From Siphonodentalium dalli (taxonomy: Eukaryota; Mollusca; Scaphopoda; Gadilida; Siphonodentaliidae), in the NCBI GenBank assembly GCA_032622095.1, contig CP136064.1, positions 182,636,209-182,700,208 of the forward strand: a stretch of 64,000 bases of DNA, given 5' to 3'. A program made the translations under genes and the position numbers. Below, one piece after another: positions 1-26,167 of this stretch. How positions within the stretch are numbered: the stretch's first letter is position 1; each line of letters begins with the position of its first letter. The notes under the pieces were generated by a model, which saw only the letters and a program-made list of their open reading frames with translations, did no database searches and was not told the DNA's origin.

Positions 1-712
1 ATGGTACATTTTCTTAACATCGTAGCTTTTCTCTACCAGCTTGCACCACAGCAACTCAACATGACCTACTGGTCAGCATCATTGCGAATTAGCAGGACCG
101 CTTGACCAGGGGTGACATAAGTTTGATATATTGTTGAGATATCAATGTGTCATTTCGATAAGAAATAACAATTTGTTCGCGCAAACTATACGAAGCAACT
201 GAACGCTCCTGCTTTTAGCCAGCGTAATACATACAATAACTCCGATATAGAAGGTCTCTTCTCGGACCCAAGATATAGGCCATACGATTAATTGGATGAC
301 CAAAATGAGTCAATGCTGAATCAATCTTCGCTCATATCAGCCAAATAAAGGTGACTATAGGCCTAACTCCCAATCAAAGTCATTCGTATCATACGAATGT
401 CAGTATATATGCTAAATCAATGGATGATAATACACAAATTAAAAACGCTCTTTATTATTTACCGCTATTGGGCAAACATAACATGAACGCTCTTTATCTT
501 TATTTCCCATATCTCATGCGCATAAATAACAGGTAAAACTGCCTGGTTTCTCTTAATTCACCATCATAATTTCCAATTAATGTGTGCATGTTATATATAG
601 GTTACATCTGATCATTTACTGATATAGAAAATCTGTGAAAAATCTGTGTCAAAGCTAATGTCAATATGGCATAGATTTGTAAAATAACTTGGTGGTAATT
701 ACTTTTTTTCAG
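1..712. other. Intron sequence, no exon recognised
   Basis: Upstream intron of the ZNRF3/RNF43-like gene. Around 440-530 there are two copies of the 'aacgctctttat' motif that also marks the TTAA-targeting MITE family at 40.0, 41.9 and 52.2 kb, so this is probably a decayed fragment of that family. Nothing else supported. Confidence 0.4.
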
Positions 713-15083
<14,371 letters not shown>

Positions 15084-15170
15084 TGGAGGTACTGTTGGCA
15101 GCAGTTATAATATTCAGGCTTTGCATTTGGGGCCTGAAAAAAATGCCCAGTGTTCCTATTAGTCCAAGAA

Positions 15171-15176
15171 AATAAA
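15171..15176 (+). terminator. Candidate poly(A) signal of the ZNRF3/RNF43-like gene
   Basis: AATAAA lies 88 bases after the stop codon at 15083. No downstream GU-rich element was tested, and a second AATAAA-like run occurs near 15351. Confidence 0.4.
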
Positions 15177-15467
15177 TTTCCCAGTTCCAGTTATATATAT
15201 AAACCCCAAAAATTAGATAGATAGATAGGCTTAAAATTTTATTGCTTTAATTAATTTTTTTTATTTTGACATCATAGTATTAATATTGCTTTTCATGCCA
15301 TCTGTATTAGATTAAGCTAAGATTAATTTTGATTATCTTTGCATAACTTATAATAAAGTTATAACTAATTATCGTACTGTTGTTGGGGAAAATTGTCAAT
15401 AGCCAATAATGATTTTCTCCTGTTAATCTCATATTACAATCTAATATTTTTTGTGCCCTAAATAATG

Positions 15468-15679
15468 TAATACCCTAAATAATCGACTCCTTAATCACAG
15501 CAGAATTATGGGTAACTTTTCAGGATTTAGTCGGAAATATGGCTTGTTGCCATTCATCGGAAAGCTCTCAGTGAGAGCTTTCCGATGAATGGCAACAAGC
15601 CATATTTACGACTAAATCCTGAAAAGTTGCCCATAATTCTGCTGTGGTTAAGGAGTCGATAATTTAGGGCATTATGGTA
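15468..15679. mobile_element. Palindromic MITE family A, copy 5
   Basis: TAATACCCTAAATAATCG to the mirror ending GGGCATTATGGTA, apex GAAAGCTCTCAGTGAGAGCT; nearly perfect hairpin of about 100 bp per arm. It bounds the left arm of the inverted duplication. Confidence 0.87.
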
Positions 15680-15727
15680 ACTCACAGGAACAATACTGGA
15701 TTTAGTGTGTCTGACATTTGCAGAATG

Positions 15728-15811
15728 AGGTCCCCAGAAGGTGAATTTAGTGATGCTATCCCACACACTGGGCTAGCATCACCAAATTCACCCTCTGGGG
15801 ACCTCATTCTG
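15728..15811. repeat. GAGGTCCCC foldback repeat, copy 1
   Basis: GAGGTCCCCAGAAGGTGAAT mirrors ATTCACCCTCTGGGGACCTC about 84 bp on. Reverse copies of the same unit occur at about 18840-18920 and 19120-19203 in the other arm, and at 16012-16092. Confidence 0.75.
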
Positions 15812-16011
15812 CTTAAGCCTCATCTTCTGAGAATTATCTAAAATTATTCTAAAAATATCATTGTTTTTAGTTACTTCTGTTAAGTTTTGAATCCCCTACT
15901 TTGCCGAAGATAAAATGCAGGATCGAGGTGACTAATGGGTGAACATCACCAGCTTCAACTGGGGAACTTCAATTTAATCATAGGTCTCATATAGCAGTTG
16001 AGGCCTCAGCA

Positions 16012-16092
16012 GGTTCCCAGAGGGTGAATTTGGTGATGCTAGCCCACCGTGCAGGATACCATCACTAAATTCACCTTCTGGGGACCTCATTA
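16012..16092. repeat. GAGGTCCCC foldback repeat, copy 2
   Basis: AGGTTCCCAGAGGGTGAATT mirrors AATTCACCTTCTGGGGACCT. Same family and arm as the previous copy. Confidence 0.7.
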
Positions 16093-16322
16093 CTGCATGG
16101 ATTCTCCCATTCAGTTATAAAAGTATATATTGGAATTGCACAATATTCATTTCGATGGGGGATTGATTGATAATACAAGTGCAGAAGACATATAGGAATC
16201 CTAATCAGTCACTTGGAGGGACTTTTCACGTAATAAATTCACCAATGCCATTTTGTTGAACTTATTATCTGAACATTCCCCAAATGAACTAATCAATGAG
16301 TATTGTGTCATCAAAGGGTTAA
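16091..16322 (+). repeat. Family C repeat (TTAACCC...GGGTTAA), copy 1
   Basis: Starts 'atggattctcccattcagtt' and ends TCAAAGGGTTAA. Related copies: reverse at 18571-18816, direct at 19571-19824 and 20323-20592; each has the phrases AAGTATATATTGGAA and TTATTATCTGAACATT. The complete copies start near TTAACC and end GGTTAA. Confidence 0.7.
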
Positions 16323-16514
16323 ATTTATTGAATTTAGACATCTTTCCTACAGTTCAGTACCTAGAAGGTACATTGATAATAACAAGATGTCATACTCAAA
16401 CTATGAGTCATGTGGGATCATACAAAGAGTCCACAGTGAGAACCTGAAGCCCAAAGGCAAAACAAAAACAACAGGAAGAATGAAGTTTAGATTGAACATC
16501 TGATACATGAAGTA

Positions 16515-16679
16515 CAGTAATGCCCTAAATAATCAACTCCTTAACCACAGCAGAATTATGGGTAACTTTTCAGGATTTAGTCGGAAATATGGCTTGCTGG
16601 CAAGTTGCTGCCATTCATCGGAAAGCTGAACCTTAACACTGCTGTGGTAAGGAGTCGATTATTTACCGGGGCATTACTG
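16515..16679. mobile_element. Palindromic MITE family A, copy 6
   Basis: CAGTAATGCCCTAAATAATC preceded by TA (16513-16514) and mirror end GGGCATTACTG followed by TA (16680-16681). The right arm is shortened. Confidence 0.82.
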
Positions 16680-16769
16680 TATTTTCCTGCCCAGGGTAGC
16701 GTCACCTCTGGGGACCCCATTTCTGGCACCATATTCTCAGGCCTGCTGCCGAAACTATATGAAATAAAT

Positions 16770-17231
16770 TTAAGGTGCTCAATCCAATCAGACGGTCCCC
16801 ATGCCATCAAGATACAACAACAACATTTCTTCAAAATGTGCTTTAGTTATTAGAATCGATTTATTGCAACAAAATAATGCTAACCACTGTCAACTATGAT
16901 ATCAAATTTCCCAATTTTTTTTATTTATCAACATTTTGTTCAACAGAACATGGCCATATTATCACTAAAGTATCATGAAATTTTGCCATATTACCATTTG
17001 ATTTTAGAGTTATCCATCTTCATCCGCAATTTTGTCCGAGACCCTCTGGTTGACCACGTGTTTCTGGGCCACTTATTATTACACATCTCAAGAAATAACA
17101 ACTTCAAAAATCGATATCTGATCACTCTGAGCTTTGATGGGTGGGTTCCTGGACTCGATTAAAATATTTTTTACCCCCGAAGCCAAAGAAATAGTAATTT
17201 AGGAGCGTCTGATCGGATTGAGTACCTTTAA
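16770..17231. mobile_element. TTAA-ended MITE family E, copy 3
   Basis: Begins TTAAGGTGCTCAATCCAATC and ends CGGATTGAGTACCTTTAA. Lies in the spacer of the large inverted duplication. The 88-codon ORF here comes from the repeat. Confidence 0.75.
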
Positions 17232-18277
17232 TACAAAATTATTATATCTTTCTGGTCACAGTGTCACAGTGACATCTCTCAATCCATGTATGTTATTTTC
17301 ACACTAGAATTCAAATAAAAAAGAAAACAACTTTCTTAAAAAATTGGCTTGGCACATGATATACACCATTAAGCAATTGATCCATCATTGCAGTAATTGA
17401 GTTGATTTCTCTACACTTATTAGGGATGTTTTGAAATAGGTTGATGTTTGTGGTCATCAAAGCAACGAATATCAATGGTCTCGATTCACCTTGCTATTAC
17501 CCTAATAACTCTGGTGTACCAAACTGCTTAATAACATACTAATAACTAAGCAAAACTAGCTGATAGGGAAAATGGGACCTCTTCAAAGGGAACGACAACA
17601 ATAACCAGTGAGGATCTTATAATTATGGGGAATGATTGTCCTGGTGGTCTACAATTTCACTTTGTGTGTAATTATATGTGTTAAACACCACTCGCTACAC
17701 AAAGACTCCAACAAAAGTAATCTATTCAATTGATGACAGAATGGTTGACTTGAGTGGTTTGAACAAACATAGGTAGCCTGAGGGATGAATATTTAGTCAT
17801 ATGATATTAACATGTTCATAGGAAAGTTATCTTCTGAAGTTTTTGGATTAATAAGGACCTCGAGTCACACCTGTTTTAACTCTATTGCTGCCATGGATCA
17901 CAAATTACTGTACTTACTCGATTGGGAACTAGATCATGCAATGAATCTCTACACTGGCTAATGCCTACAGAGATCATATTCAAACACACTATCTCACAAA
18001 TTCACAATACAATTTTCATTATTTTGGTAATTTTATGAGTTATTGGAAATAGGTTATGAAACTCCTTTGTGTTTCGGAATGATTTGAAAAACCGAGCTCT
18101 CCTTAGTGACAATTATTTCGTCATATTAGCATGTTCATAGGAAAGTCATGTTGGCCTGTCTTGGCCACGTATTATGAGATTAGCCTTCTTGGGTCAAACA
18201 CTCAGGTGACTTCTGGTTCTTTGTTGCAATAACTTTATTCTTTTTGCTGATATACATGTATTCCATGTTAAGTTTCA
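17232..18277. other. Spacer of the large inverted duplication, no gene seen
   Basis: AT-rich unique-looking sequence between the end of the family E MITE and the right arm. No ORF of note and no family match. Confidence 0.4.
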
Positions 18278-19436
18278 GCTTTCCGATGAATGGCAGCAAG
18301 CCATATCTCCGACTAAATCCTGAAAAGTTACCCATAATTCAGCTTTGGTTAAGGAGTTGATTATTTAGGGCATTACTGTACTTCATGTATCAGATGTTCA
18401 ATCTAAACTTCATTCTTCCTGTTGTTTTTGTTTTGCCTTTGGGCTTCAGGTTCTCACTGTGGACTGTTTGTATGATCCCACATGACTCATAGTTTGAGTA
18501 TGACATCTTGTTATTATCAATGTACCTTCTAGGTACTGAACTGTAGGAAAGATGTCTAAATTCAATAAATTTAACCCTTTGATGACACAATACTCATTGA
18601 TTAGTTCATTTGGGGAATGTTCAGATAATAAGTTCAACAAAATGGCATTGGTGAATTTATTACCTGAACAGTCCCTCAAAATGACTGATTAGGAATCCTA
18701 TATGTCTTCTGCACTTGTATTATCAATCAATTCCCCATCGAAATGAATATTGTGCAATTCCAATATATACTTATATAACTGAATGGGAGAATCCATGCAG
18801 TAATGAATGGGTTAAAAATAGTGTGTCTGCCATTTGAAGAATGAGGTCCCCAGAAGGTGAATTTAGTGATGGTATCCTGCACGGTGGACTAGCATCACCA
18901 AATCCACCCTCTGGGAACCTGCTGAGGCCTCAACTGCTATATGAGACCTATGATTAAATTGAAGTTCCCCAGTTGAAGCTGGTGATGTTCACCCATTAGT
19001 CACCTCGATCCTGCATTTTATCTTCGGCAAAGTAGGGGATTCAAAACTTAACAGAAGTAACTAAAAACAATGATATTTTGAGACTATAGATACTTCTCAG
19101 AAGATGAGGCTTAAGCAGAATGAGGTCCCCAGAGGGTGAATTTGGTGATGCTAGCCCAGTGTGTGGGATAGCATCACTAAATTCACCTTCTGGGGACCTC
19201 ATTCTGCAAAGTCAGACACACTAAATCCAGTATTGTTCCTGTGAGTTACCATAATGCCCTAAATTATCGACTCCTTAACCACAGCATAATTATGGGTAAT
19301 TTTTCAGGATTTTGTCAGAAATATGGCTTGGTGCCATTCCGATGAATGGCAACAAGCCATATTTCCGACTAAATCATGAACAATTACCCATAATTCTGCT
19401 GTGATTAAGGAGTCGATTATTTAGGGCATTACTGTA
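18278..19436 (-). repeat. Right arm of the large inverted duplication
   Basis: Reverse complement of 15468-16640. It starts with half of a palindromic MITE (18278-18380, ending GGGCATTACTGTA) and ends with a complete one (19249-19434, flanked by TA at 19247-19248 and 19435-19436). Confidence 0.85.
19249..19434. mobile_element. Palindromic MITE family A, copy 8
   Basis: CCATAATGCCCTAAATTATCG to the mirror GGGCATTACTG with TA on both sides; arms meet at GTGCCATTCCGATGAATGGC. It is the counterpart of the copy at 15468-15679. Confidence 0.85.
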
Positions 19437-19570
19437 GGTCACTGTGCTGTGATATTGTCAAGAGCATTCAGCTCATTACTGGGTGGAAAGATAAGAACAG
19501 TTCAAAATATATACTGGGTTTTAGCACTCCAGTTAAAACAACAACATAGTGAACATACAATGTACATAAT

Positions 19571-20592
19571 CTAACCTTTCTGTACTGAATGGATTCTCCC
19601 ACTCAAGTCATAAAAGTATACATTGGAAGGGTCTATTATTCATCGGGATGGATGTTCAGTAAATATGAGCAGATGACAGACAATAGAAAGTGCAAAAGGA
19701 ATCCTATTCATTGGGGGAAATGTTCGAATAATAAGTTCAGCAATGTTTGTTGAATTTTTTTATTATCTGAACATTTGCTAAGGGATAACTACTCATCAAT
19801 GAGTATTTAGTATAGAAAAGGTTAATTTGACTGACAGAGTATTAAGTTGAATTATTTGCGGAGAATGTCATGTTAGTATTTAAAAATTAATAAAAATAAT
19901 TATTCATATCCATCTAAAACATTAAATGACATGCATGAGGGGAGAGGAGAGGACTTTAAAAAAAACCATTTGCTTGTTGTCCAATCCTCTTTCTCATTCC
20001 CTCTGTATCTATTATGTGTATTGTGTTTGTATTATATATTTTTAAACAAATAGTTTACACCAAACTACATGCATATGAAATAAATTGAAAGAAAATTCAA
20101 TATAAAACAATATAGAGTTTTCCAGGTGGTACTATTTACTCATTGAGTAAATTTACTCATTTTCTATTGTCTTTTGTCTGCTCATATTTTATGAGCATCC
20201 CTCCAGATGAGTAAATAATTTTACTACTGTTTACTCATTGGAACATGTCATTTGAGACCCGAGATTCCTAAAGAGAAGTAGAATAGGTTTCATGAAAAAT
20301 GGCCTGGAGCTCTAAATATATCTTTAACCCTGGCTATACTAAATGGATTCTCCCACCCAGTTATAACAGTATATATTGGAATGATCTATTATTCATTTGA
20401 GGGGTGTTCAGGATAAATTAGCAGATGACAGTCAAAACGAATTGACAATACAAGTGCTGAAGTGCTGAACGACTTGTATTTATTGGTGGGAAATGTTCAT
20501 ATAAGTTCTACAAACACATTTGTTGAACTTATTATCTGAACATTTCTTTAGGGAACGACTCATCAATGAGTATTTACTAAAGAAAGGGTTAA
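19571..20592 (+). repeat. Two tandemly spaced family C repeats
   Basis: Copies at 19571-19824 and 20323-20592 share the start 'aatggattctccca', GTATATATTGGAA, TTATTATCTGAACATT and the end GGGTTAA, in the same orientation about 500 bp apart. Confidence 0.65.
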
Positions 20593-22150
20593 TAAATATA
20601 TTAGATCACTTCGGCCTGTCCATTTAGAGTATATAGTTGTGAGTATAATATATCAGTATTTGCCTACTTTGAGCCCTGTAACTCGACATCAGGGAAAAGC
20701 GCCTTGGCCTAAATTTATGAAGGAAAGCTATACGCCCATTTAAATGGTGTGCCAATATTCTATTTATAAGCTCTCAAGTTGTGTCCAATAGGGCCTTTTC
20801 CCCTATTGAAACTGTGAAAGGCACCAATTTTTTGCCCCTTTCCCCAATTTGGAGTTGAAAAATCCTGTAATATATATTGTCCCAATAGGAAAATTAATTC
20901 TTTATTAGAACATGTGTTAGCTTTGATCTGTTACCTAATTGCCTGCTAGGACATGCGTTGCTTTATACCAATAATGTGGATTAATTTACTTCAGGGACCA
21001 CACTTTTCGAAAAATATCCAAGGGCCCTATTAAATGTTCACTTTAAAGCCAGTATATCATATCATAACACATGCCTACAAGTTATTGAATAAGCTACTCC
21101 AGGTTATCATATGCTACTATCCGACATCAAAGTAAGCTTTTCAATGGAATACATGAAATTTAAAACCATTCGCATACTTTTATGCTAATCTGTTTAATTA
21201 TGCAATCTCATAAAGAACATGAAACGAGCACTCTGTTAGCAATAAAGTGATTATGTGAATTAGGAAGTTGAACTTGAGGCCTATCTTTTTGAAGTAATCT
21301 TGAACATGTTATTCAGATGTCCGGTTTACAAACGCGAATTACCCCAACCGCCTAAATAATTGACGAGGGGAATGTTGGATAGCAACAGGCATGTGGCAAC
21401 AGGGGTGGGTGACTGTCTCCCCAAACCCATCTGTTTTTATGCGTGTGTACACTTTGTGCACGCTGGTCATCCTGTATAAACCACGCTGCGGGAAAATATC
21501 CATGGATAGGTGTTTATATACCATGAATGTTTTGAGGGATTTTTTTTTTATTAATTGTTTTTCTTCGTCCATAACTCCAGATACGCAAAGTGATTGGTGA
21601 ACCCAACTTCAACCAAATGTCAACAGTTAATTGGATGAATTATTTTCCATAAATTGACGAAATGCCCGATGAATTGTGAGAAAAAGCGTCCATGTTTCAT
21701 TTGTGTGCTGTGCTTTCTTCTGAAAGACTCTTAACTTGAGCACAAAATTTGCTGCATTTAAGTCGGAAACATTTTCAGACATTTATACTTTTTTTTTGTT
21801 ACCTTTGGCCATTTTTGGACCCAATCATCGACCCTAAATTTTTTTTCAGCGTTTTAGCAAGTTTTTTCTGACTATTTCTCGACATCCCATCGAAACACGA
21901 CATCAACATTTTTCGGAATAATATTATAATTTTCACCACTTTCTGTCTGTTTCCTATCAACCACCTATATATTATAGGTTGATGTATGTAGGACATGGCA
22001 GTGAATGCTTATGCAATGTGTGATGTGTCCATGCATTCTTTGTTCGGATTGACCAAGACGGACATTTACCGGGCATTTATTAATTTTATAACAAGAATAA
22101 ATCTATACTTTACGGAAGCGTATTCGGGACATGGTAGAAAAAAAATAAAG
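20593..22150. other. No gene recognised
   Basis: AT-rich sequence without convincing ORFs. The two 60-80 codon ORFs near 21.34-21.60 kb overlap each other on opposite strands and have no family resemblance. Confidence 0.4.
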
Positions 22151-22352
22151 TCAAAATTTTGACTTTTTATCTCAAAATTTTGACTTTATAAACTCAAAAT
22201 TTGACTTTTTATCTCAAAATTTCGACTTTCTAAGTCAAAATTTTGACTTTTTAGAATTTTCTAAAAATAGAATAAGCAGAGTGATTCTATTTTTAGAAAA
22301 TTCTAAAAAGTGAACATTTTGAGTTTGAAAGTCAAAATATTGAGATAAAAAG

Positions 22353-23967
22353 CAGGGGGGGGGGGTCGCGGAAAAAATTTACATATATAGGGCGAAAAAA
22401 ATGTTTTTGCCCCTTTCGAGGACCCACCACCCCTCTACCTGCAATTTTTTTCTTTTTTTTCCGCCCAATTTTTGGGACCCACCCCCCAAAATCTTACAAA
22501 AAAATAAAATATAAACCAAATCAAAGCCTAGCAAAGAATTGTTCCATTTCTTATTATTTAATACTATTCCCAGCATTTTAGTAAACCTCTAAACTGCTCT
22601 AAAGGGAGATAATTCTATTAGTATAAAATGTGGAAATGCTGAACGCATGCACTTAAAAACATTGGGCATAATGCCATAAAACATAATAATTACGAGGTAA
22701 TACATTTCCTGATATCCTCAATAACTCCATATTCTTTTATATAACAATAGTATAAGATGTTTTAGAGTCAAGGCCCAATAGTAATACTGTAGTAATGAGG
22801 GGTAGAACAAATTTCATCTGGGACCCAAGCCAAGGAAAGTCACACTCACAGCAGCTCAGTCTAAATACATGTATGTATGTCATGTTGGTTTGCAGATTGA
22901 CATATACCAATATTAGCGAAAAATTGGTAGTATTATTAACTTATTATCAGAGTATAAAGTTTAGTTTAAAGCCAGCAGAGATATCCAAGCCACGGTCACC
23001 TTGTACAAACCGTCTGTATACATGTAGGTTCCCCCTGTGCAATGTGGTTTACTGGACGTATCACATGGAAACCCATTATAAGAACAAGCATCCTGGATCA
23101 GACTGTTCAGTTGAGATATGTGACTCTGAGAAAGTTTGCATAAAGAGAGTTGCATAGATTACCTGTGCAGTTTGATCCAGGTTAGTATGATTTATAATTA
23201 GTTTCAAGAACAAAGTTCATATTAGTCATGTTTATATTCTAGCTTTATGTTGCATATGGAATAAGTTGAGACTTTAATACCAAAAGCTACTTTTATAGTT
23301 ACATTGCTCTATCCTGCTATATCCTAAATTGAATATCAAAGCAACCAATAATGAACAAACAACTAATAATTACAATACCATATGTATTGGCAGTCAAATA
23401 ACTGGAACTCCAAGATATACTACCTTATTACATGTATATGTACAGTACCTAACTGCTTAGACTTGTGAATAATAACTGTGGTTGATTTAATATCACAAAA
23501 GGCTAAGTTTTCATATTGTTATCCAAATAGTATGAACTTTTTGTATGAGTTATTTTGTTTTATAGTTTTAAACCAGTGGAATATAGTGGAACTGTTATTT
23601 TTGTTTGTATCATCAAGTTTATCTTGATAACAAATAATATCCATTCTGTGGATTAAGAACAGAAGATGGTAATCATTTCATAATTATGCTTATATAATAT
23701 ATCTTTCATCCGTCGAAATCTGGTACATTAATTTTGACATACATCAGCATACATACACCCCTAAATGGTAGTTAGTTCTGGTTAGTATGTTTTAAATAGC
23801 ATAGTGTGTCATATGGTTGATATTAACAGATTACATGAGCACAAAAACAGTGATTTTAAGTGGAGGAAAAAATTAGCATTTTTGGTCATTTACGCATTTT
23901 TTCCGGGTGAAATGACCCACCCACCCCCACCTCATATATGGAATTTTTGTGCGCGACCCCCCCCCTG
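22353..23967. mobile_element. C-tract-ended transposon family D, long copy 1 (1615 bp)
   Basis: CAGGGGGGGGGGGTCGCGG at the left and GCGCGACCCCCCCCCTG at the right, flanked by identical TAAAAAG (22346-22352 and 23968-23974). Subterminal blocks alternate T-tracts with CCCACC. It carries a 120-codon ORF with a zinc-finger-like motif. Superfamily uncertain: CAG ends recall hAT, but four copies here all show 7-bp duplications, which hAT does not usually make; P-type elements make 7-8 bp. Confidence 0.75.
22795..23157 (+). CDS. ORF inside family D element with C2H2-like motif
   Basis: 120 codons on the + strand inside the long family D copy. Near the C-terminus the spacing is Cys-x4-Cys-x11-His-x4-His (CRFPLC followed by METHYKNKH), close to a C2H2 zinc finger. 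The N-terminal 50 residues look like random translation. It could be a decayed exon of a DNA-binding protein carried by the element. I do not recognise the protein. Confidence 0.3.
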   Translation: MRGRTNFIWDPSQGKSHSQQLSLNTCMYVMLVCRLTYTNISEKLVVLLTYYQSIKFSLKPAEISKPRSPCTNRLYTCRFPLCNVVYWTYHMETHYKNKHPGSDCSVEICDSEKVCIKRVA

Positions 23968-24427
23968 TAAAAAGTCAAAATTTTGAGTTTGAAAGTCATT
24001 GAGATAAAAAGTCAAAATTTTGACTTTGAAAGTCAAAATTTTGAGTTTATAAAGTCAAAATTTTGACTTAGAAAGTCAAAATATTTGACGAAACAAAATT
24101 TTGAGCTGCGGAAATTTTTTATTTTGGGCCGTCATGACCCCCCCCCCATCCCTCATTGGTGCTCGATTACCCATTTGACTATTTAACTTGACACTCCATG
24201 GTGGCCGAGCTCGTCAACTCCACAACAGGTGTTTGCCTGCATTACTTTTTCGTTGTAAGGTGTGTTTGGAAAGATATTTATTCGAGATACTGGATAGGGA
24301 TTTGAGTGCTTACTATAAAACACGTCAATGAATGATTGTCCCATATATTCAAATAATGCCATGATTTCAAACAATGTCTCGATTAGTGAAAAATTTGCTG
24401 AATGAAACACAAATTTACCCAGAAAAT

Positions 24428-24956
24428 CAGGGGGGGGGGGGGGGGGGGTCGGAAAAAAAATTCAGGCATGTATGGCATTTTTTCCCTTTCGATCATTTTT
24501 TTTACCCACCCACCTCCACCGCCAAATTTTTTTCCGTCTTCGGCAGTTTTTTTCGACCATTTTTTGACACCCACCCCCCTTTTAACACTAAAACAGAGAT
24601 TTGCGGGGGAGGGGAATTCAGCTGTATATGAATTTCTGTGCATACTATTTATCATGGATGTTAACATGGACATGTAAATAGAATGAGTCATTTTGAGGTC
24701 ATTTGGCCAAAAAAACATGGCTGCCAGCGGCCATCTTGGATCTCAAAATTTGCAACAAAATACAACACGATAACTGCCTGCAGTTAGAATTACATTATTT
24801 CTCTCATTCAAAGTGGTTTTGAAGCCCAACTCATTGCCAAAACACTAAAAAAAACAAACAGGAATTTTTTTTTTAGTTGCGGAAAAAATTGCTTGTTGGT
24901 GGCTTTGACCACCCACACACTACGTGCCGGATTTTTTTTTCTCACCCCCCCCCCTG
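24428..24956. mobile_element. C-tract-ended transposon family D, short copy 2 (529 bp)
   Basis: CAG followed by some 18 G then TCGG at the left, and ACCCCCCCCCCTG-type end at the right; flanks AGAAAAT (24421-24427) and CGAAAAT (24957-24963) match at 6 of 7. The interior phrases GGATGTTAACATGGACATG and CATGGCTGCCAGCGGCCATC recur in the copy at 42.9 kb. The 111-, 91- and 85-codon ORFs over it are low-complexity shadows. Confidence 0.82.
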
Positions 24957-25533
24957 CGAAAATCGGAATGCGCTCAGCAAAGATTGTGTTTTCTCTCGAA
25001 AATTTGATATCTGAATTATCACTTAAAGACATATTATGGACTTGTTCGGGTGCGAGAAATTGATAAGTTAATACTTATACGATATGGCCCAACCTGGGGA
25101 ATGTAGCATTCTACTAACGTCGCTGAAAAATTCAAAGAAATCGACCATACCACTCCATAGATATCACCGCTGAACTACGCTCAATTGTAAATATTAACAT
25201 CCCGATTAGGGACGCAACTTTTAGTGATAAACTAACACAATTGTTTTCGCCATCCAAAGGGTTACGTAGCGTTTTTCCGAAGACCCATAACTCCGAAGTT
25301 CCGATTCTCCGATTCTCCGAAAGCCCATAACTCCGAAGTCCCGATTCTCCGAAATCCCATAACTCCGAAAGCCCATAACTCCGAAGGCCTATAACTCCGA
25401 ACGCCCATAACTCCGAACGCCCATAACTCCGAAGGTCTATAACTCCGAAGGGCCGATTCTCCGAAGGTCCGATTCTCCGAAGGTCCGATTCTCCGAAGAT
25501 CATGTTTTATCGCTTATTAAATAAGGTACAGTC

Positions 25534-25820
25534 CAGTGGCGGGGTCAATGGGGCCCTAGGGAAGACCGCCCCCAAAAAACGTGTCAAATGTCATGTAAAC
25601 GTCAGGAAATCCCTCCTATGCATTCAAATATTCACAGTGTTCCTGCCCAGGGGAGCCCCCGGACCAACGATTGGGGGCGACCCCTCCCATGTATGCGCTC
25701 CCCAAATCAGGCCTTCGTGATATGCTTTCGGCATATCATATGCATGATATATCCCCCACATATCCCCCACATATGCTAATTAATGTGCAACCCTAAATGG
25801 GAACCCTGGCTCCGCCACTG
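25534..25820. mobile_element. CAGTGGCGG-ended hAT-like MITE
   Basis: CAGTGGCGGGG at the left pairs with CTCCGCCACTG at the right. It forms one side of the centre of the foldback element; flanks do not give a clear duplication because they continue the outer dyad. Confidence 0.65.
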
Positions 25821-25975
25821 GTGTGCACCGGGTATATTATAACGAAACGCTGCAAGAATGTCAGAGTAGCCTAACATGCACATGCAGGGGCGACAGGTTC
25901 TTCCCCGTTCACCCCTGTACATTTTACTCTGGCATCTCATGGGCCAACGTAACGTTATAGTATCTGGTGTATAGT

Positions 25976-26167
25976 CAGTGGCGGGCCAGGATTCCCATTT
26001 AGGTGGGGGCAGTAGGAAATGTTTGAATATTTTGATGCCCCATGAACGATTTCCGGGCGTTTACATGACATTGGACATTTTTTGGTAGGGGCCCTTATTG
26101 TCTGAAATAGCAAGTAGAGGTTTAATGGGGGCAGTGGGAATTTTGGGACCCCTTGGCTTCGCCACTG
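25976..26167. mobile_element. Second CAGTGGCGG-ended hAT-like MITE
   Basis: CAGTGGCGGGCC at the left and GGCTTCGCCACTG at the right. Together with the previous copy, and with GTACAGTC/GACTGTAC outside, it makes the centre of the foldback element symmetrical about 25.88 kb. Confidence 0.65.

Larger units (their letters stand above)
15468..16640 (+). repeat. Left arm of a 1.15 kb large inverted duplication
   Basis: The segment from the palindromic MITE at 15468-15679 through to the MITE at 16515-16679 reappears in reverse orientation at 18278-19436 with only scattered differences. The arm contains two GAGGTCCCC foldback repeats and one 230-bp family C repeat. Identical small ORFs on opposite strands (16303-16503 and 18390-18590) are shadows of this. 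Confidence 0.85.
22157..24105. repeat. Dyad microsatellite of AAAGTCAAAATTTTGACTTT type, split by a transposon
   Basis: Degenerate tandem units of AAAGTCAAAATTTTGACTTT at 22157-22345 resume at 23975-24092. Between them lies the 1.6 kb element at 22353-23967. Within the first half, 22251-22312 is a separate hairpin (arms TTTTTAGAATTTTCTAAAAA). Confidence 0.75.

Noticed and set aside
16303-18679. Pairs of near-identical 60-80 codon ORFs on opposite strands
   Set aside because: They arise from the inverted duplication; the DNA is repeat, not coding.
24374-24718. Gly-rich and Pro-rich ORFs of 85-111 codons
   Set aside because: Translations of G and C tracts of a family D transposon, open on both strands at once.
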